NCBI GenBank assembly: GCA_947652605.1
Contig: OX393577.1
Coordinates: forward strand, 53,778,108 to 53,842,107
DNA: 64,000 nucleotides
Source: Elmis aenea
Taxonomy: Eukaryota; Arthropoda; Insecta; Coleoptera; Elmidae
Direction: 5' to 3'
In this document: piece after piece, positions 34,764 to 46,508 of the stretch
Numbering within the stretch: position 1 is the stretch's first letter
Layout: each line of letters begins with the position of its first letter
Made by a program: the position numbers and the translations under genes
The notes under the pieces: generated by a model
Database searches by the model: none
What the model was told of the DNA's origin: nothing
Seen by the model: the letters and a program-made list of their open reading frames with translations, nothing else

Positions 34764-35705
34764 CAGTAGAGTAAAGTGCCTTAATATGGAACAGTTACCT
34801 ATTATGGAATACATCAGTTTTATGACAATGAATAAGCGATATCTGTTGAAAAGCATATGTACCTATTTGTACATTGATCACACATTCCCAAATGTAAAAT
34901 AGTTAAAAAATATTCACTAGATTACATAACAGATTCAAATATATTTTTGACGTGCTAATAAGTTTTTAGGCTAAATCTTTCAGTGCAAAATATTATATGC
35001 TAGGGTAAATGATATAAAATATTTTATTGCATGTTTATTTAGCATGAGCCTTTGCATTTCAATTAAATAGACCAACATTTTGATTGAGGCATTTCATGTT
35101 TTACATATACCGATTTTTGAAATGTCACATTGATGCCTAATATGGAATACATAGAGGTGCCTTTTAATGAATATGATTATGGCCACTAAGTACAGCAATA
35201 TGGGTTCAGTGTCAAAAGTGTCAGAAATGGGCAGACGAAAAATGTGCAAAATACCCACAAAAAAAAACAATTCTATTGTCCTACCTGTAAAAAACAAATA
35301 AATTATCAACATTTAGTTCGAATGACACTTGAATTATAATTTAATTTACATAAATAACAGAGTTTTGGTTTGGTTTAAGTAATAATGCAAATCAGAAAGA
35401 AATAAAAGATTAATCTATGAGCAGTTGTTTATTTTAATGTATATTTCCTATATAATTCTATATTCCATATTAAAAACCCCTAGTTTTCCATATTAGGTTC
35501 CCCGGAAGCTTAATATGGAATAGTAGTAACATTTAAAAAAAATAGCTATATAAGAAATATCTACCGTAATTTAGTACCAGAATTCGAGTAATGTGTTGCG
35601 TATTGATTACAAATTCCTTATAATTTGTTTTGCAAAATTTTGTTGAATAAATGTGAATATTATTGCCGAATACAAAAAAGTATTCCATATTAGGGCACTT
35701 TACTG
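34764..35705 (+). mobile_element. pogo-like non-autonomous transposon
   Basis: Left CAGTAGAGTAAAGTGCCTTA and the inverse of right CAGTAAAGTGCCCTAATATG give terminal repeats of about 25 bp. TA at 34762-34763 and 35706-35707 is the target duplication. The phrase CCTAATATGGAA recurs inside (e.g. near 35139 and 35500). At 35190-35300 is a remnant of the transposase C-terminus with a zinc-finger tail. The rest of the enzyme is gone. Confidence 0.82.
35186..35303 (+). pseudogene. pogo-like transposase C-terminal zinc finger remnant
   Basis: The plus strand reads IWVQCQKCQKWADEKCAKYP and, after a one-base frame change, FYCPTCKKQINY. The C-x2-C...W....C...C-x2-C pattern is the PHD-like tail found at the end of many insect pogo/Tigger transposases. 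No upstream DDE domain is left, and the frame is interrupted within the finger. It is a fossil exon of a transposase, not a host PHD protein; it lies inside the terminal repeats of the element. Confidence 0.72.
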
Positions 35706-35707
35706 TA

Positions 35708-36190
35708 ATAATATTGGTTTGAACATTTTAATAAAAATGTGGTTTGCTGTTAAATGAAATAATCAAGACATATGTTCAAACATTTATATCCATTATTTTT
35801 ACTTGTGAAACTTTAAGGTGCCTTTTTTGGTTGTTCTAATACCAAAATAAACTCCAATAGCTACTAAAAAACTGATCAATGTAGGACAATTTTAAAAGTA
35901 AAAAATTTGAAGCAGCTAAAATTTTAAAATTAAATGACATTTTTAGTATCAAATTCGTTTCTCCAGTATTTTTGTTATCCGGAAAGAATTCTATGGATTT
36001 GTTAAAATGCGTTTCCTATTAGCCAATTATCTGATTGATATGTCAAAACTGGTTAAGCACCTTAAAGCCAAACCTTGCACCTGAATGCGCTTAGTTCATT
36101 TCAATTTGATGACAAAATTCTTCTTATAAAAATGGTGGAGGAACCGGGTACCATTTAAGTAATATTATTTAATAGAGTATTAATTTATCG
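35708..36190. other. Non-coding, no feature recognised
   Basis: AT-rich DNA without repeat ends or frames of note. Confidence 0.4.
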
Positions 36191-36198
36191 GTGTCTAT

Positions 36199-36511
36199 AA
36201 GGGTTTCTCATATTTGATCATTTTGGGATTCCAGGAAGAAATCAGTCTTTGGCCCGGGATTTCCTGGGATCCCGGGAAGTAATAAACTATGTCAGTAATT
36301 TTAAATAAATAACCTAAAAAAAGAACGGAGCGCTTTATTACTTAAAAACAACTCCAAGTCATATATTTAAAGCATTTTTCTCCATGCAAAGATCTTAGCA
36401 CAAAATAAATGAAAATAACATTTAAATCCTGGGAATTCCCGGGACAATAAGCATTACCCAGGAAATATAAAATAGCTTAAAATGGACCGGGATACCGGGA
36501 AAGAAACCCTA
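36199..36511. mobile_element. hAT MITE (AGGGTTTCT ends)
   Basis: The left AAGGGTTTCTCATATTTGAT and right GGGAAAGAAACCCTA form short inverted ends. GTGTCTAT at 36191-36198 and again at 36512-36519 is a perfect 8-bp target duplication, the hAT signature. The 313-bp interior is marked by CCCGGGATTTCCTGGGATCC-like repeats of CCCGGGA. Non-coding. Confidence 0.85.
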
Positions 36512-36519
36512 GTGTCTAT

Positions 36520-37760
36520 GATTGTTACTTAACCAGTGGTCATAAGACTTTGTTAATCGCAGTTTGCTATTTGAAAATTAACGGAATGGTTTGACTTGTG
36601 GAAGAGATGTCCATTAATATGATGACCTTTGATAGTCCTAATAAACTACGCCATTATGCTTGGCTACATCATATCAAGAGATAAATTCTATAGGTGACAT
36701 CGTTTGAGTTTGTGTGTAATCGCACTATTGAACAGCAGATTGACTGTCATGACATTTGGTTGTTGGTAAACTGTTTTACAACCATAAAGGATAATTAAAA
36801 TTTTATCAAAATAATGGTGAATTAATTCTTAGGTCAAACAATTTTTTTTTTAAATCGGTTACTCACACAAAAACATCCGTCACAATTTAATTGATCACTA
36901 ATTCTTAGTAACTAAAATCCGGTTGCTTAGAGCTTGATTAAAGATAATGAAGTCCTCAATTATCGTTTCCATGGTTACAATAACATGTTACTTTGGGAAC
37001 GACGTTTAACGGCTCCTTTAACATTAGAGGAATGATCAACCTGGAATGTGCTTTATCGTTGTTGTTACTGTAAACACACTCCGGTAACTCTTAAGTTTTA
37101 ACGGATCTTTATGTAACCGTAACATAAGACTGTCATAATCAATCAAGACCCTCCCTAAGAAATAAAAGTAAAGCAGTTTGAAAGAAAGAATGTATATTTG
37201 TAATTACTTTTTATACTGTTATTTAAATCTTGACTTCTTTTAAAACTTCCCATGGCATAATTTTTCAATTAAGAGGTGGCGCAAATTTGGAAAAACAGGA
37301 AACCCAAATTAGCTTTTACATGATTGATTATAAAGATTCATTAATAAGTAGATTTTAAATACATTGTATTATTACCTTCTTTGATATCACATTTGATTAC
37401 CTACAAATTATTATCCAATTAAAAAACCAAACATCCAAAACAAAATAACAAAGACGAAACCGTTTATCTTTCATTTGAAGTATATAATGTACACTAAGAG
37501 TTGTTTTTCGAAAATGTTTTTATCATCAATTTTTCTTTTTAACTCAATCCACATATTATGTTTCCTACTGAAGTATGTTTAAAGCACGCATGTTTAATAA
37601 AGATTTGCTCATTTTGTATAATGAACTACTTATAATGAAGAAGTTTATTGTATTCCGAAAATACGCAGTTCTCGTTAAAACCCAAAAATTGCCATCAATT
37701 TTAGTCCGGCCATAAATGAAATCTTACCCATAAAAAGAGCGTCTAAGTAGTCAAATGATA
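36520..37760. other. Non-coding; possible conserved island at 36850-37140
   Basis: No repeat ends or genes recognised. The 36850-37140 part is less AT-rich and unique (e.g. GGGAACGACGTTTAACGGCT near 36996) and may be regulatory. Confidence 0.3.
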
Positions 37761-37768
37761 CATTAGTC

Positions 37769-38189
37769 CAGTGAATCTCAATATGTGGGGCGCGACTTCT
37801 AGAAGGGAGGCAAAATATCTAAAAGAGAGGCGCGAAGACAACCTATTTATTGAACCAATAACAAAAAAACATCACATGAAATACATTCTAAAAATTACAG
37901 CAGTCGCACCTATTATAGGTTCTTGGTAAGCCTTATAATCGATGTTCTGGATTATAATGTATTTTTAAGATTAAATGTGCAACAAAAACTGTACTAACAA
38001 AAGCACAGATTTTAATAATAATATGCTCAGTCAACAGACGGTTGAAAAATAAAAACAAATATAATGTTTTGGTAGAAAAAGTGTTTTGAAACTGTGGCGC
38101 AATAAAAACTGATACGAACAAGAGAGGCCGAATAAAATTATTTGATATGGAAAAGGAGGGCAAAAATACAAAAAAGTTGAGAAACACTG
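37769..38189. mobile_element. hAT MITE (CAGTG...CACTG)
   Basis: The left CAGTGAATCTCAATATGTGG pairs with the right GTTGAGAAACACTG. CATTAGTC (37761-37768) and CATTGGTC (38190-38197) are an 8-bp target duplication with one mismatch. The 421-bp interior includes a purine-rich GAAGGGAGGCAAAA-type motif near both ends. The minus-strand frame across it has no transposase features. Confidence 0.85.
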
Positions 38190-38197
38190 CATTGGTC

Positions 38198-39329
38198 CTA
38201 AAAATGTTATTTATAAAAATTAAAAAATGTAAACCAGACCACTGATATACGTACATCGTACACACTAGGAAGTAATTTCCGCCCGTTCTTTACAATTTTT
38301 TACAATTTCTGTCCACAAATCCCGAAAAAGTCGGTAAATTCCTAGAATCGGGAAAATTGCTTACTGAACTCATAATAGGAAATAAACTTATTATTTGCAA
38401 TGTATCTCTTAGAAATGTTTACTGATTATCGCGATCCAATAGTTAGGTACTTTTGCAGTACTGCCGAAATATATCCAGGGAGTGAGGGGGTAGTTTCAAA
38501 AAACGTCGGTTACCGTTTCCCGAGCGTTTCAAAATGTCGGAATATTGGAAACCCTATTACATACAATATCTGTAACATAAATAAGACTTATAGAACTAAT
38601 AAAGGTATTATGAAATATTTTGTTCTTTTTGTTATATAAAAATGGTTTTGTTACATAAAGATCAAGTTTATCTACTTGAGTAACAAAATAAATAGCAGTG
38701 CTTATAAAATTTCTAGTTTGTACATTGTTATGTAAGTTGTTAAAATGATAAAATTGCCTTCCCATGTTACACATTTTGTATTTTATTTCAAAACAAGAGC
38801 ACGATATTGGAATCTGTAATTAGAGACGTTTCGTAGTTGTTAGGTGCATCCTTGTTATTTACTGTTTTCTTATTTGCAGCCCTTAACTAATATTGGCTAA
38901 ATTCTCTACAGCGTGATGAGTACTTGTTAAGTGTACCCAATCAGCAACTCCATGCGTGTTATGTGCTAGGTAATTCGTGATCATATTTGTGCATACATCA
39001 AATACGTATGAGCTGACGCAATCTCTTTGCGCTTATGTTTAGGTTGGTTATGTAGTCCATATTGCACTACCACAAAATTAATATTGATTGTAAACTGGCT
39101 ATTGTGACGACCAAGTTTGTATATTCAACATGATTTATTTTTTGTAATACATATATGCAGATATTTAATCGATCGTGTTAAAACTTTAACTCTTCTCTGC
39201 TTAATTTTAAAATGCGTTTAAAAACGGTCGTTATATTGTACTGGCCAGTAACTGCGTGATATATCTAAAAATACATGTTTTTATTGCATAAATCTTATTT
39301 GTGTTGTATTTATTGTGACGGACTGTACT
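38198..39329. other. Non-coding, weak repeat-like patch
   Basis: Around 38310-38560 CCCGAAAAAGTCGGTAAATT and CCGTTTCCCGAGCGTTTC suggest a decayed element, but ends could not be paired. The rest is featureless. Confidence 0.35.
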
Positions 39330-39620
39330 GTACCTCGGCTCACACTGCTGAGGAAAGTACCTATTACTCTTATTTTTATTATTGTTAATAATTATGGCTC
39401 GTGATCGTCTATTAAAGTGGTGGAGCCCTTAAACGTTGTTTAACGTAGTACACAGGTCTGGAGCAATGATTACACAAAGAAACAAAAAAGCACAGCAATT
39501 AAAACTAGCTGCACATTTCTCGGAGGTTGGTTCTTAACTACCTAAGCGCGACCGTCCTAAGATTTTTGGTCCATACGGCTCTCCGTAGTCATTGTATATG
39601 TGTCCTTGTAATTACTTCCT
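39330..39620. repeat. Dispersed repeat sharing a block with 11610-11688
   Basis: GACCGTCCTAAGATTTTTGG at about 39549 matches the fragment at 11610. The element type is unknown; upstream GGTGGAGCCCTTAAACG is non-coding. Confidence 0.35.
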
Positions 39621-40116
39621 AGAAACACATATTGTACGAGTAGTGTGTTCTACTTATGATATATAAATTCATCAACAAATCGTTTGTTGATCAACAGCTC
39701 CAAGACACTGACGTAGTACACTCCAAGTTTCGCCGTAATATTTTAACGGTAATTTGTTTTACTAAAATTCCAATCCACATAAATGGGCAACTTTTAAGTT
39801 TTACATGTTTTAGTGACTAATAGGTCAGTGTTTGTTCCATGTTATTTATTTAAACTGTAAATGAAATAACACTGAAGAAAAATAAAAATAATTGATTCCA
39901 GGCCCGATATCATAATATGTATGTTTGTTAAGTATTTAGTTTTTAAACCAAGTATAACAATCATTATATCAATTTTAAACAACGCAATCATTCTAGTAAC
40001 TTATATATAGGTAGGACTCGATATACGTCATTTCCATTTACACCCGCTTTGTTTTTCGTCTCTCGTAGATCAAGATTTAAAGAGGGAAAGGATGGCAATA
40101 AATCATGACATTCAAG
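39621..40116. other. Non-coding, no feature recognised
   Basis: AT-rich DNA; nothing supported. Confidence 0.35.
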
Positions 40117-40124
40117 GTTTTAAC

Positions 40125-40969
40125 TAGTGTTTCTTCTCGAGAAAAAGTAATTTTCTCATTTCTTGAGAAATTTAGAGTTTTCTCTCTCAAAAAAAATTAC
40201 ATCTTTTTTTCTCTGAACAAACTGTACATGTTGACGTAGGAAGTGTCACGGTGGCGGCCTGGCAGCGAATGATAACATGAAGAGATGCGTCAGTAACAGA
40301 GAGTGTGAGAGAAGTTCAAGTGAAACAGTGTAAAGACAAAAATAACTATTAAACAAGAATTTAATATATTTCAATCATCAGGTACAAGAACCAAAAATTT
40401 AGAACTACTCAGGAATGCTTTATCCACATCGACACAAAACGAACGAAATTTTTCTGTTGACAACGATTTTGTGACAAAAAAAAAGAAATAGATTGTCTAG
40501 TACTACTTTAGATGTTCTGTGTTCTTTAAAAAAAAAAAAAAAAAAACTGTACAATGAAAACATTTAATTTTGTTTATACCTATATGTTTTAAGTGATTCA
40601 TAATGTTTAGAATAATAATGCTTGATTAAAATTACTTACGGTTATTATCTTCTATAAAATAATATACTTATTAATGAAATCAAGGTTTTGACGTTATAAA
40701 TGATAAATCAAATATAAGTTTCTGAAGAATTTTAAAATTAATTTATTACGTGCCGGTACAACAAGTGTTAACAATAATAAATAAAATATGTGAATTTAAT
40801 ATTAAAGAGTGGTTATCATTGTTATATACTTTTTAAACTGAATTTAAGCGGGTAAATGTAAATTTGTATATTATATGAGAATTCTCGAGGCTCAAGAATT
40901 CTCGAGAAAAGAGAAATGTATTTCTCATTTCTCGAGAAATGAAAATTTATCGAGAAATGTTAAACACTA
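40125..40969 (+). mobile_element. hAT element (TAGTGTTT ends) with transposase remnant
   Basis: The left TAGTGTTTCTTCTCGAGAAA is matched by the right end TTTATCGAGAAATGTTAAACA followed by CTA. GTTTTAAC (40117-40124) and ATTTTAAC (40970-40977) are an 8-bp target duplication with one mismatch. Subterminal CTCGAGAA motifs recur at both ends. The 845-bp interior keeps the last part of a hAT transposase (40395-40545). Confidence 0.83.
40395..40545 (+). pseudogene. hAT transposase C-terminal dimerisation region remnant
   Basis: The plus strand reads NLELLRNALSTSTQNERNFS and then VDNDFVTKK. After a frame change in an A-run it continues RNRLSSTTLDVLCSLKK. This follows the hAT C-terminal pattern (E..FS..g..vt..RnrLs...ld.l.fLk), the dimerisation region. 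The N-terminal BED finger and the catalytic core are absent. It is a dead internal-deletion derivative. Confidence 0.72.
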
Positions 40970-41009
40970 ATTTTAACCATGATTTTAATTCAAAACTAGT
41001 CACCTCATC

Positions 41010-42880
41010 GTTTTCTGAACGTCATACATATCTTCGTCGCCTTGGTTTGTAGTCCGATAATTGTTTGAGATGCAACAATCTTCCATTTTCTTGGGATGTT
41101 CTAGCCAGTTTGTTGGGCATCGCCGAATCTTTTTGCAGTTCGCTAGATTGTGCATTTCTTATCGTAAGTCGTCTATATTCTGATCTTAGAGATTGTATCC
41201 TGCAACATGTCAAAAAAATCTCATCTCAGCTGTTTTAAAAATGCGGGTGGCTTGACTGTTTTACAGTCTAGTTTTCGAATTCACAGAGAAGTGTAGGAAT
41301 GGCCATTACTTTACAACATTTAAGACGTGTTTGTTTACTTGTTGATTTCAGATTTCGCTAGGTCATTCCATAAATATGATTTAATTTGTTTAGTTTGTTG
41401 TAATCGATGTTATTTACTTGCTATGGTGCTGAAGTCAATAACAATTTTAGCTCTTATATGGGGTTAAGTCCTTTAAAAGCAATTACTTTCGTTTGTGCTA
41501 TCGATATTTGCAGTGTATAATCTCTGCAAGTCCTGTTTAGTGTGTGGGCAGCTCTTTGTAGTTGGTTTTCAGAGATTGCAATAATGGCCTGGTCATTGGC
41601 AAATAATAATGCATCAATTGTGGAGTGTTTATTATAAAATGCTGTTCAAGATTCGTCTTCCAACTATGTGTTACTTCGTCAATATATAAGATAAAAAGGG
41701 TGATAGTGGACACCCCCTATCGTACTCCACAATTAATAGTTTTAAGTTTTAACATTAGGATTTTTGCTGGTGTTTGCCGTCTCGATTTTAATTTTGTTTT
41801 TCACGGTAACTTTGTATAGCTCTAAAAATATGTGAGATTCTTTTCCTTTGCGTAACCTTATACAGGGTGTTTCGTAAAAAATTCAAAAAAGGGAAAAAAC
41901 TCGGGAGGTGATTCCTTATCGAAAATTAAGGGGTGTCTTTTATATAATTTTTTTTCCTTAGACATCTCCTTTTGAAGTTACACCCCTAAAGGGGAGCTGT
42001 AAAATTAGGTTTTTATTTTATTTCTCAAATTTGGATAAATGTAGGAGAATGATATTTGGTAGCTGTTTTATACTTATTAAAAGATCTCCCATAGTAATAT
42101 TTTCAGATATGTTCGCATACGGTGATTTCTATGCTGTAATTCATATTGACGTTTACGCGGTGACAACGCTAAAACGCCCGTCAATTCTACTCAATATAAA
42201 CATAAACAAACCATAGTAACCACCAAACTGAATCGTTTTAAATTGGAATATTTAATGGTGCATGTTTACTTATATTATTTTTTACTCAAACACTGTAGGT
42301 TTTACGAGAAAAGTTAAAGAATAAAAAACGTTTCTAAATAAATCAAGCTTTAAAAAAAAGTTAAATTGCAAAATTTTAACCCTCCTAAAAGTCTGAATAA
42401 AAAAAACAACAGGATCACACTTTTCAGCCCCCTGTGAAAGTGGGAGATGATTAAAAATATTACTATGGGAAACCCTTTAATAATAAGTATAAAACATCTA
42501 CCAAATATCATTCTGCTACATTTATCCAAATTTAAGAAATAAAATTAAAACCTAATTTTACTGCTCCCCTTTAGGGGGATTTAACTCCGAAAGAAGACGA
42601 CTAACGAAAAAAATTTAAATAAATAACCCCCCTTAAATTTTGACAAGGAATCACTTCCCGAATTTTTTCCCTCTTTTTAAGAAACACCCTGTATAGCGTG
42701 TTCTTTTTACTTTGTCGAAGATGCTCTTAAAATCTATGAATGCTATTCTTTAGGGTTTTAAGTGATCTAGGTTATACCGCCAAGCAAAATCTTACGTTTC
42801 AAAAATAATGCTAGGCTTCCGAAAGAATGGTCTCGGGTAGCAGATTTAATCGTTTCGTGAAGATAGAATATATTGTCAAC
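41010..42880 (-). pseudogene. LINE reverse transcriptase, split by a foldback element
   Basis: On the minus strand the order is: AFIDFKSIFDKVKR-like block (about 42760-42700); the foldback insertion 41861-42693; VEYDRGCPLSPF (about 41740-41700), matching the GVRQGCPLSP motif; LLFANDQAII (about 41615-41580), matching the catalytic FADD box but with Asn for one Asp; and a C-terminal tail with KLARTSQENGRLLHLKQLSD in another frame (41022-41213). Frames shift several times and stops are frequent. It is the 3' part of a non-LTR retrotransposon open frame, long dead. Confidence 0.82.
41861..42693. mobile_element. Foldback element inserted in a LINE
   Basis: The left TACAGGGTGTTTCGTAAAAA pairs with the right TAAGAAACACCCTGTA. 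Arms extend about 380 bp, e.g. GGGAGGTGATTCCTTATCG against GACAAGGAATCACTTCCCG, and ATGATATTTGGTAGCTGTTT against its inverse near 42500. TA flanks both ends. The reverse-transcriptase similarity stops at one side and resumes at the other, so this insertion is younger than the LINE. Confidence 0.87.
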
Positions 42881-43966
42881 TTATTAATGTTTTTGGACTA
42901 AGTTTTTGTGTTTTTTCCTTGCAACGATCTGTTGATCCGAGTATTTCATGAAAATTATATTGTTTGTAGGTACTTGAATTAGTTTCTTAAGCAGATATTT
43001 CTTTACATAAATTAATCCTTAATCCCGATAGCTTTCATAATCTCAAATATTTGAACGTTCTGGACACCTTGTGTAAGTTTTTGTTATCCAAATTCCTATT
43101 GTGGTCCTACTGTAAATGTTTCATTTTATCGAAATATCATGACCTATGAGAACAAACAGAAACTCCAATTACCCACCTAGCCTATTATAACCATATTGAA
43201 CATGTACTAATATTGACGTTACAAGGTTTCAATATGTACTTGCTCCACTACATCTTGATAAAACACGACGTATTTTCCTTAATAATGTAGACCACATTGG
43301 TCATGTTTCTACGTATTTCCTTCCAAAAATTATTATTAGGAGTCGCATATTTTCAAACCCAAGGATTATCAATCACATCTTAACAAGAAAGGGGCGAATA
43401 GTTGTAAAAGTCGTTGATTACTTTAACTGTAATATTTGAAGGCTGTACAATTGATTTCAACACGCACATAATTTTAATACTAATCGCAAAAAAACGCAAT
43501 ATGCCAATCTGTAATAATGATAACAATATAATAAGAACTGCTTTTGTGTTCGGAAACAGTCCTAATTCGTTCAAGGGATTTAAATACATGAACATGTACA
43601 GTACAGAGAATTACTGAAATATCCTTTCGCACAGAGTGTATAGAATAACAAACGTTTATCTGACCAAGAGTTAGAGCGATTATTAACACACGAGTAGCAG
43701 TAAGTTATAGTTGCCGGAGTCTAAATAACAACCAAAACAGCTAAGATGGACTGACCCGAGGGGATACTTGAAGGAAAAGCCGAAATGATTATTCAGTAAC
43801 AGGGATTAACGCTTGGATGTTATTCTGGCAAAATTTTGCCGGCATATAAAATAAGACGCTATCCTCTTCAACCTTGAACATGTACGAGGCATACTTGGAA
43901 GATCAGTAGGTACAGTTTGGCTTAAAAAAAAATCCATTCAGAAAATATTTTTATTAGATTAGTATA
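42881..43966. other. Non-coding, no feature recognised
   Basis: Part of 42880-43000 may be more of the decayed LINE. The remainder has no repeat ends or domain-bearing frame; overlapping short frames at 43380-43689 look random. Confidence 0.35.
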
Positions 43967-43974
43967 CCTTAAAC

Positions 43975-44184
43975 CAGTGTTTCTCAAAGTTTGGTCCGCG
44001 GATCCTTAGGGGTCCCTGAATCCTCCTGAAGGGGTCCCTGAGCTTTTTCATAATGTTCAAATATTTTCCAATTTGCCAGACCAGAAGGAAACAAAAATAT
44101 TATCTACAAAACAAAACATTGGGGTCCTGTATAACCATTTAAATTTTAAAAGGGTCCCCGAAGTAAAACGTTTGCGAAACACTG
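43975..44184. mobile_element. hAT MITE (CAGTGTTTCTCAAA)
   Basis: The left CAGTGTTTCTCAAAGTTTGG pairs with the right GTTTGCGAAACACTG. CCTTAAAC (43967-43974) and GCTTAAAC (44185-44192) give an 8-bp duplication with one mismatch. The 210-bp interior repeats GGGGTCCCTGA. It sits at the very edge of a mariner transposase relic. Confidence 0.88.
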
Positions 44185-44191
44185 GCTTAAA

Positions 44192-44440
44192 CTACTTCTC
44201 TACATAATTTGTACCATTATTAAGACGTTTATCGTAACATGGCACCAGCTTCTTGGTCTTCTCTTTTTAAAATACTGGCGGCCCTGTGACGATAGCCACT
44301 CCTGCACTGCTTTTTTGACGTCATCGTTGCTTACCTGGTATTTTGTGCAAATTTCAAGAATTATTCTCTACAAACTTGTAACAGTTCACGGGAACTTTGA
44401 AAATCGTGCTCATGCTGGTTGTCGTAGATTCTCTCCCAAG
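44192..44440 (-). pseudogene. mariner transposase C-terminus, minus-strand copy
   Basis: On the minus strand, YQVSNDDVKKAVQEWLSSQG leads, after a frame change, to KLVPCYDKRLNNGTNYVEK and a stop at 44192-44194. This is the end of a mariner-type transposase (EV..AV..W...q..fy..GI.KLV.RYdKCl...GdYVEK). The catalytic part is missing. Confidence 0.8.
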
Positions 44441-44519
44441 TATACATTGCTGCTTAAACTTAAGCCCTAATCACGTCATTAAGATCACCCTCACTACAGC
44501 CCTAGTTAAAGACCAGACT

Positions 44520-44715
44520 TTCATCTGTTCCTGTATTTGAACAGTTTCCAACTGTTTCTTCAACAATGATGATGTCGAAAAAAAAGTGCAAGAGTGGCAA
44601 TCTGTACAGTGTACATGTTACCTGTTCTATAAAAAAGGAATACAGACAGAAGCTGGTGCCATGTTTTGGTAAATGTCATAATAAAATGGTGAAAAATATA
44701 TAGAAAAGTAAGTTA
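44520..44715 (+). pseudogene. mariner transposase C-terminus, plus-strand copy
   Basis: The plus strand reads FFNNDDVEKKVQEWQSVQ and then FYKKGIQ, followed in a shifted frame by KLVPCFG-like sequence. It is the same C-terminal segment as the minus-strand copy at 44192-44440, in inverted orientation. The two form an imperfect inverted pair around about 44440-44520. Confidence 0.75.
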
Positions 44716-45764
44716 AGAAAAAGAAACTTAAAAAATTTAATTTTTGAAAATATATTATCGTTTTTTTTTTATAATAAGCATTGCATTATCATATAAATCT
44801 TCCGCTAGCAAATAACTTTTCGAGCCTGTTTCGTTTACCAGTTTATCTTATTTCTGCTAAATCCAATAGTTGATTTTTGTTAATGCAATAAAAATTCTGC
44901 ACTTTGTTAACGTGATGTTACCCCTATGGTTCGTTGTCTAAAGAGAATCAATACTAGGGTTATGTGCGGTGGTTTTTTCACTGGAACCTGGGATTTTCTT
45001 ATAGATTTTTTAAACTAATTTGTACTCCAATTTGCTCCTATGAATAGGAAATATAATTATATTTAATGACTGTATCGCTGTCTTGGTAACTCCAAATTTT
45101 ATACAACTGGAAAATGCCCACCTTATTTTATGCATTGGCGCACAACTACCGTATAGTATTATGAAATTAATTTGTATTTTTTTCCTGTTTTTTACTGTTT
45201 AAAATATTATCTATTTTAATAAGTAATAGTGTATATTTGAATGAAAAGTAATTGACTTATGTATTTCAGCAAAAAAGTCGCGTTAAAAATAATTGATCTC
45301 AGTTGGGTATAAATATGAAGCTTACAAAATTATCAAACTAAAAAATTTTGACTTAAAATTGTAAATGTTTACTAACTTAAGAAGGTTCCTTTTGAATAAG
45401 TCATTTATATGAAATATAATTAGACGTCAAACAACTTGAAAGAAACCTTAATATATTTTTTTTCTATTTCTTAAATACGAGTATTGTAAAAAAAAACGTT
45501 TTGCTAATATTTGATAAAATTTATAAACACACTAACATTCCTTTATTACTTCGTTTTTTAGTTATTTTACTTATATTAATTACTAACACGCCTTATCTGG
45601 AGATCATATAATGATGCCTGGAATGAAATAAAATAAAGTGAAGTGTTTGCAGTAAATATTTACAGCGTTAGTATTATTTATTTTATAGGAGTAATTTTTA
45701 AGTATTTTATAATTTATTGACAATAAATATTGTATGTGGGTCGTTTTTAAGAATAAACGGTGTA
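44716..45764. other. Non-coding, no feature recognised
   Basis: AT-rich; no repeat ends or genes. Confidence 0.4.
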
Positions 45765-46508
45765 TACAGGGTGGCCTATTTTCAATGCCCATACAGGGTA
45801 TCTCGGTTATTATCAGAGATAGAGAAAAACTAAGTACTTAGTCTCGATTTTTTTTTTCGAGAAGAATGCATTGCCGTATACCGATTTTTGATATCTTTTT
45901 AATTTTCGAAATATAGCCAAAAACCGATTTTTGGCAATTTTCAAAAATTTTAAATATCTCGCTTAAACGACAAGAAGAAAAAAACTTTAGAGACATTTGT
46001 GCATGTTTTTTTCTCCTTAATAAGATAGCGATATTATTATTTACTCTTATCAATATTGATATATTACACCTAACTTTCTTATTTTAAATGGCAACCATAG
46101 TTGGCTTTGACATGAATCGAAAGCTTACTTTTTGCGCTTTTCAAAAATATATAATTTGCTTATGTTGCCATTTAAAATAAGAAAGTTAGGTGTAATATAT
46201 CAGTATTGATATAAGTAAAAAACAATTGAACATCGCTATCTTATTAAGGACAAAAAACCATGCCAAAAATGTCTTTAATGTTTTTCTGTATCTTTTCGTT
46301 TAAGCGAGATATTTAACATTTTTTTAAATTGCTAAAAATCGGATTTTGGTTATATTTCGAAAATTAAAAAAGATATCAAAAATCTTTTTACGGCAATAAG
46401 TTCCTTTCGAAAAAAGAAATCGAGACTACGTACTTAGTTTTTTTTTCTATCTCTGATGTTAACCGAGATACCCTCCCTGTATGGGCATGGAAAATATGCC
46501 ACCCTGTA
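45765..46508. mobile_element. Foldback element A of a back-to-back pair
   Basis: The left TACAGGGTGGCCTATTTTCA pairs with the right AAATATGCCACCCTGTA. The inner motif GGGTATCTCGGTTATTATCA and a GAGATAGAG block occur at both ends. Arms of about 340 bp enclose a short loop near 46115-46150. The right TA (46507-46508) is also the left TA of the next element. Confidence 0.88.

Noticed and set aside
34764..35705. Host PHD-finger gene
   Set aside because: The finger is frameshifted and lies within terminal repeats flanked by TA; it is a transposase tail.
37933..38265. 110-codon minus-strand frame
   Set aside because: It lies mostly inside a hAT MITE defined by ends and an 8-bp duplication and has no transposase features.
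43380..43689. Three overlapping short frames on both strands
   Set aside because: Overlap on opposite strands without similarity; treated as chance.
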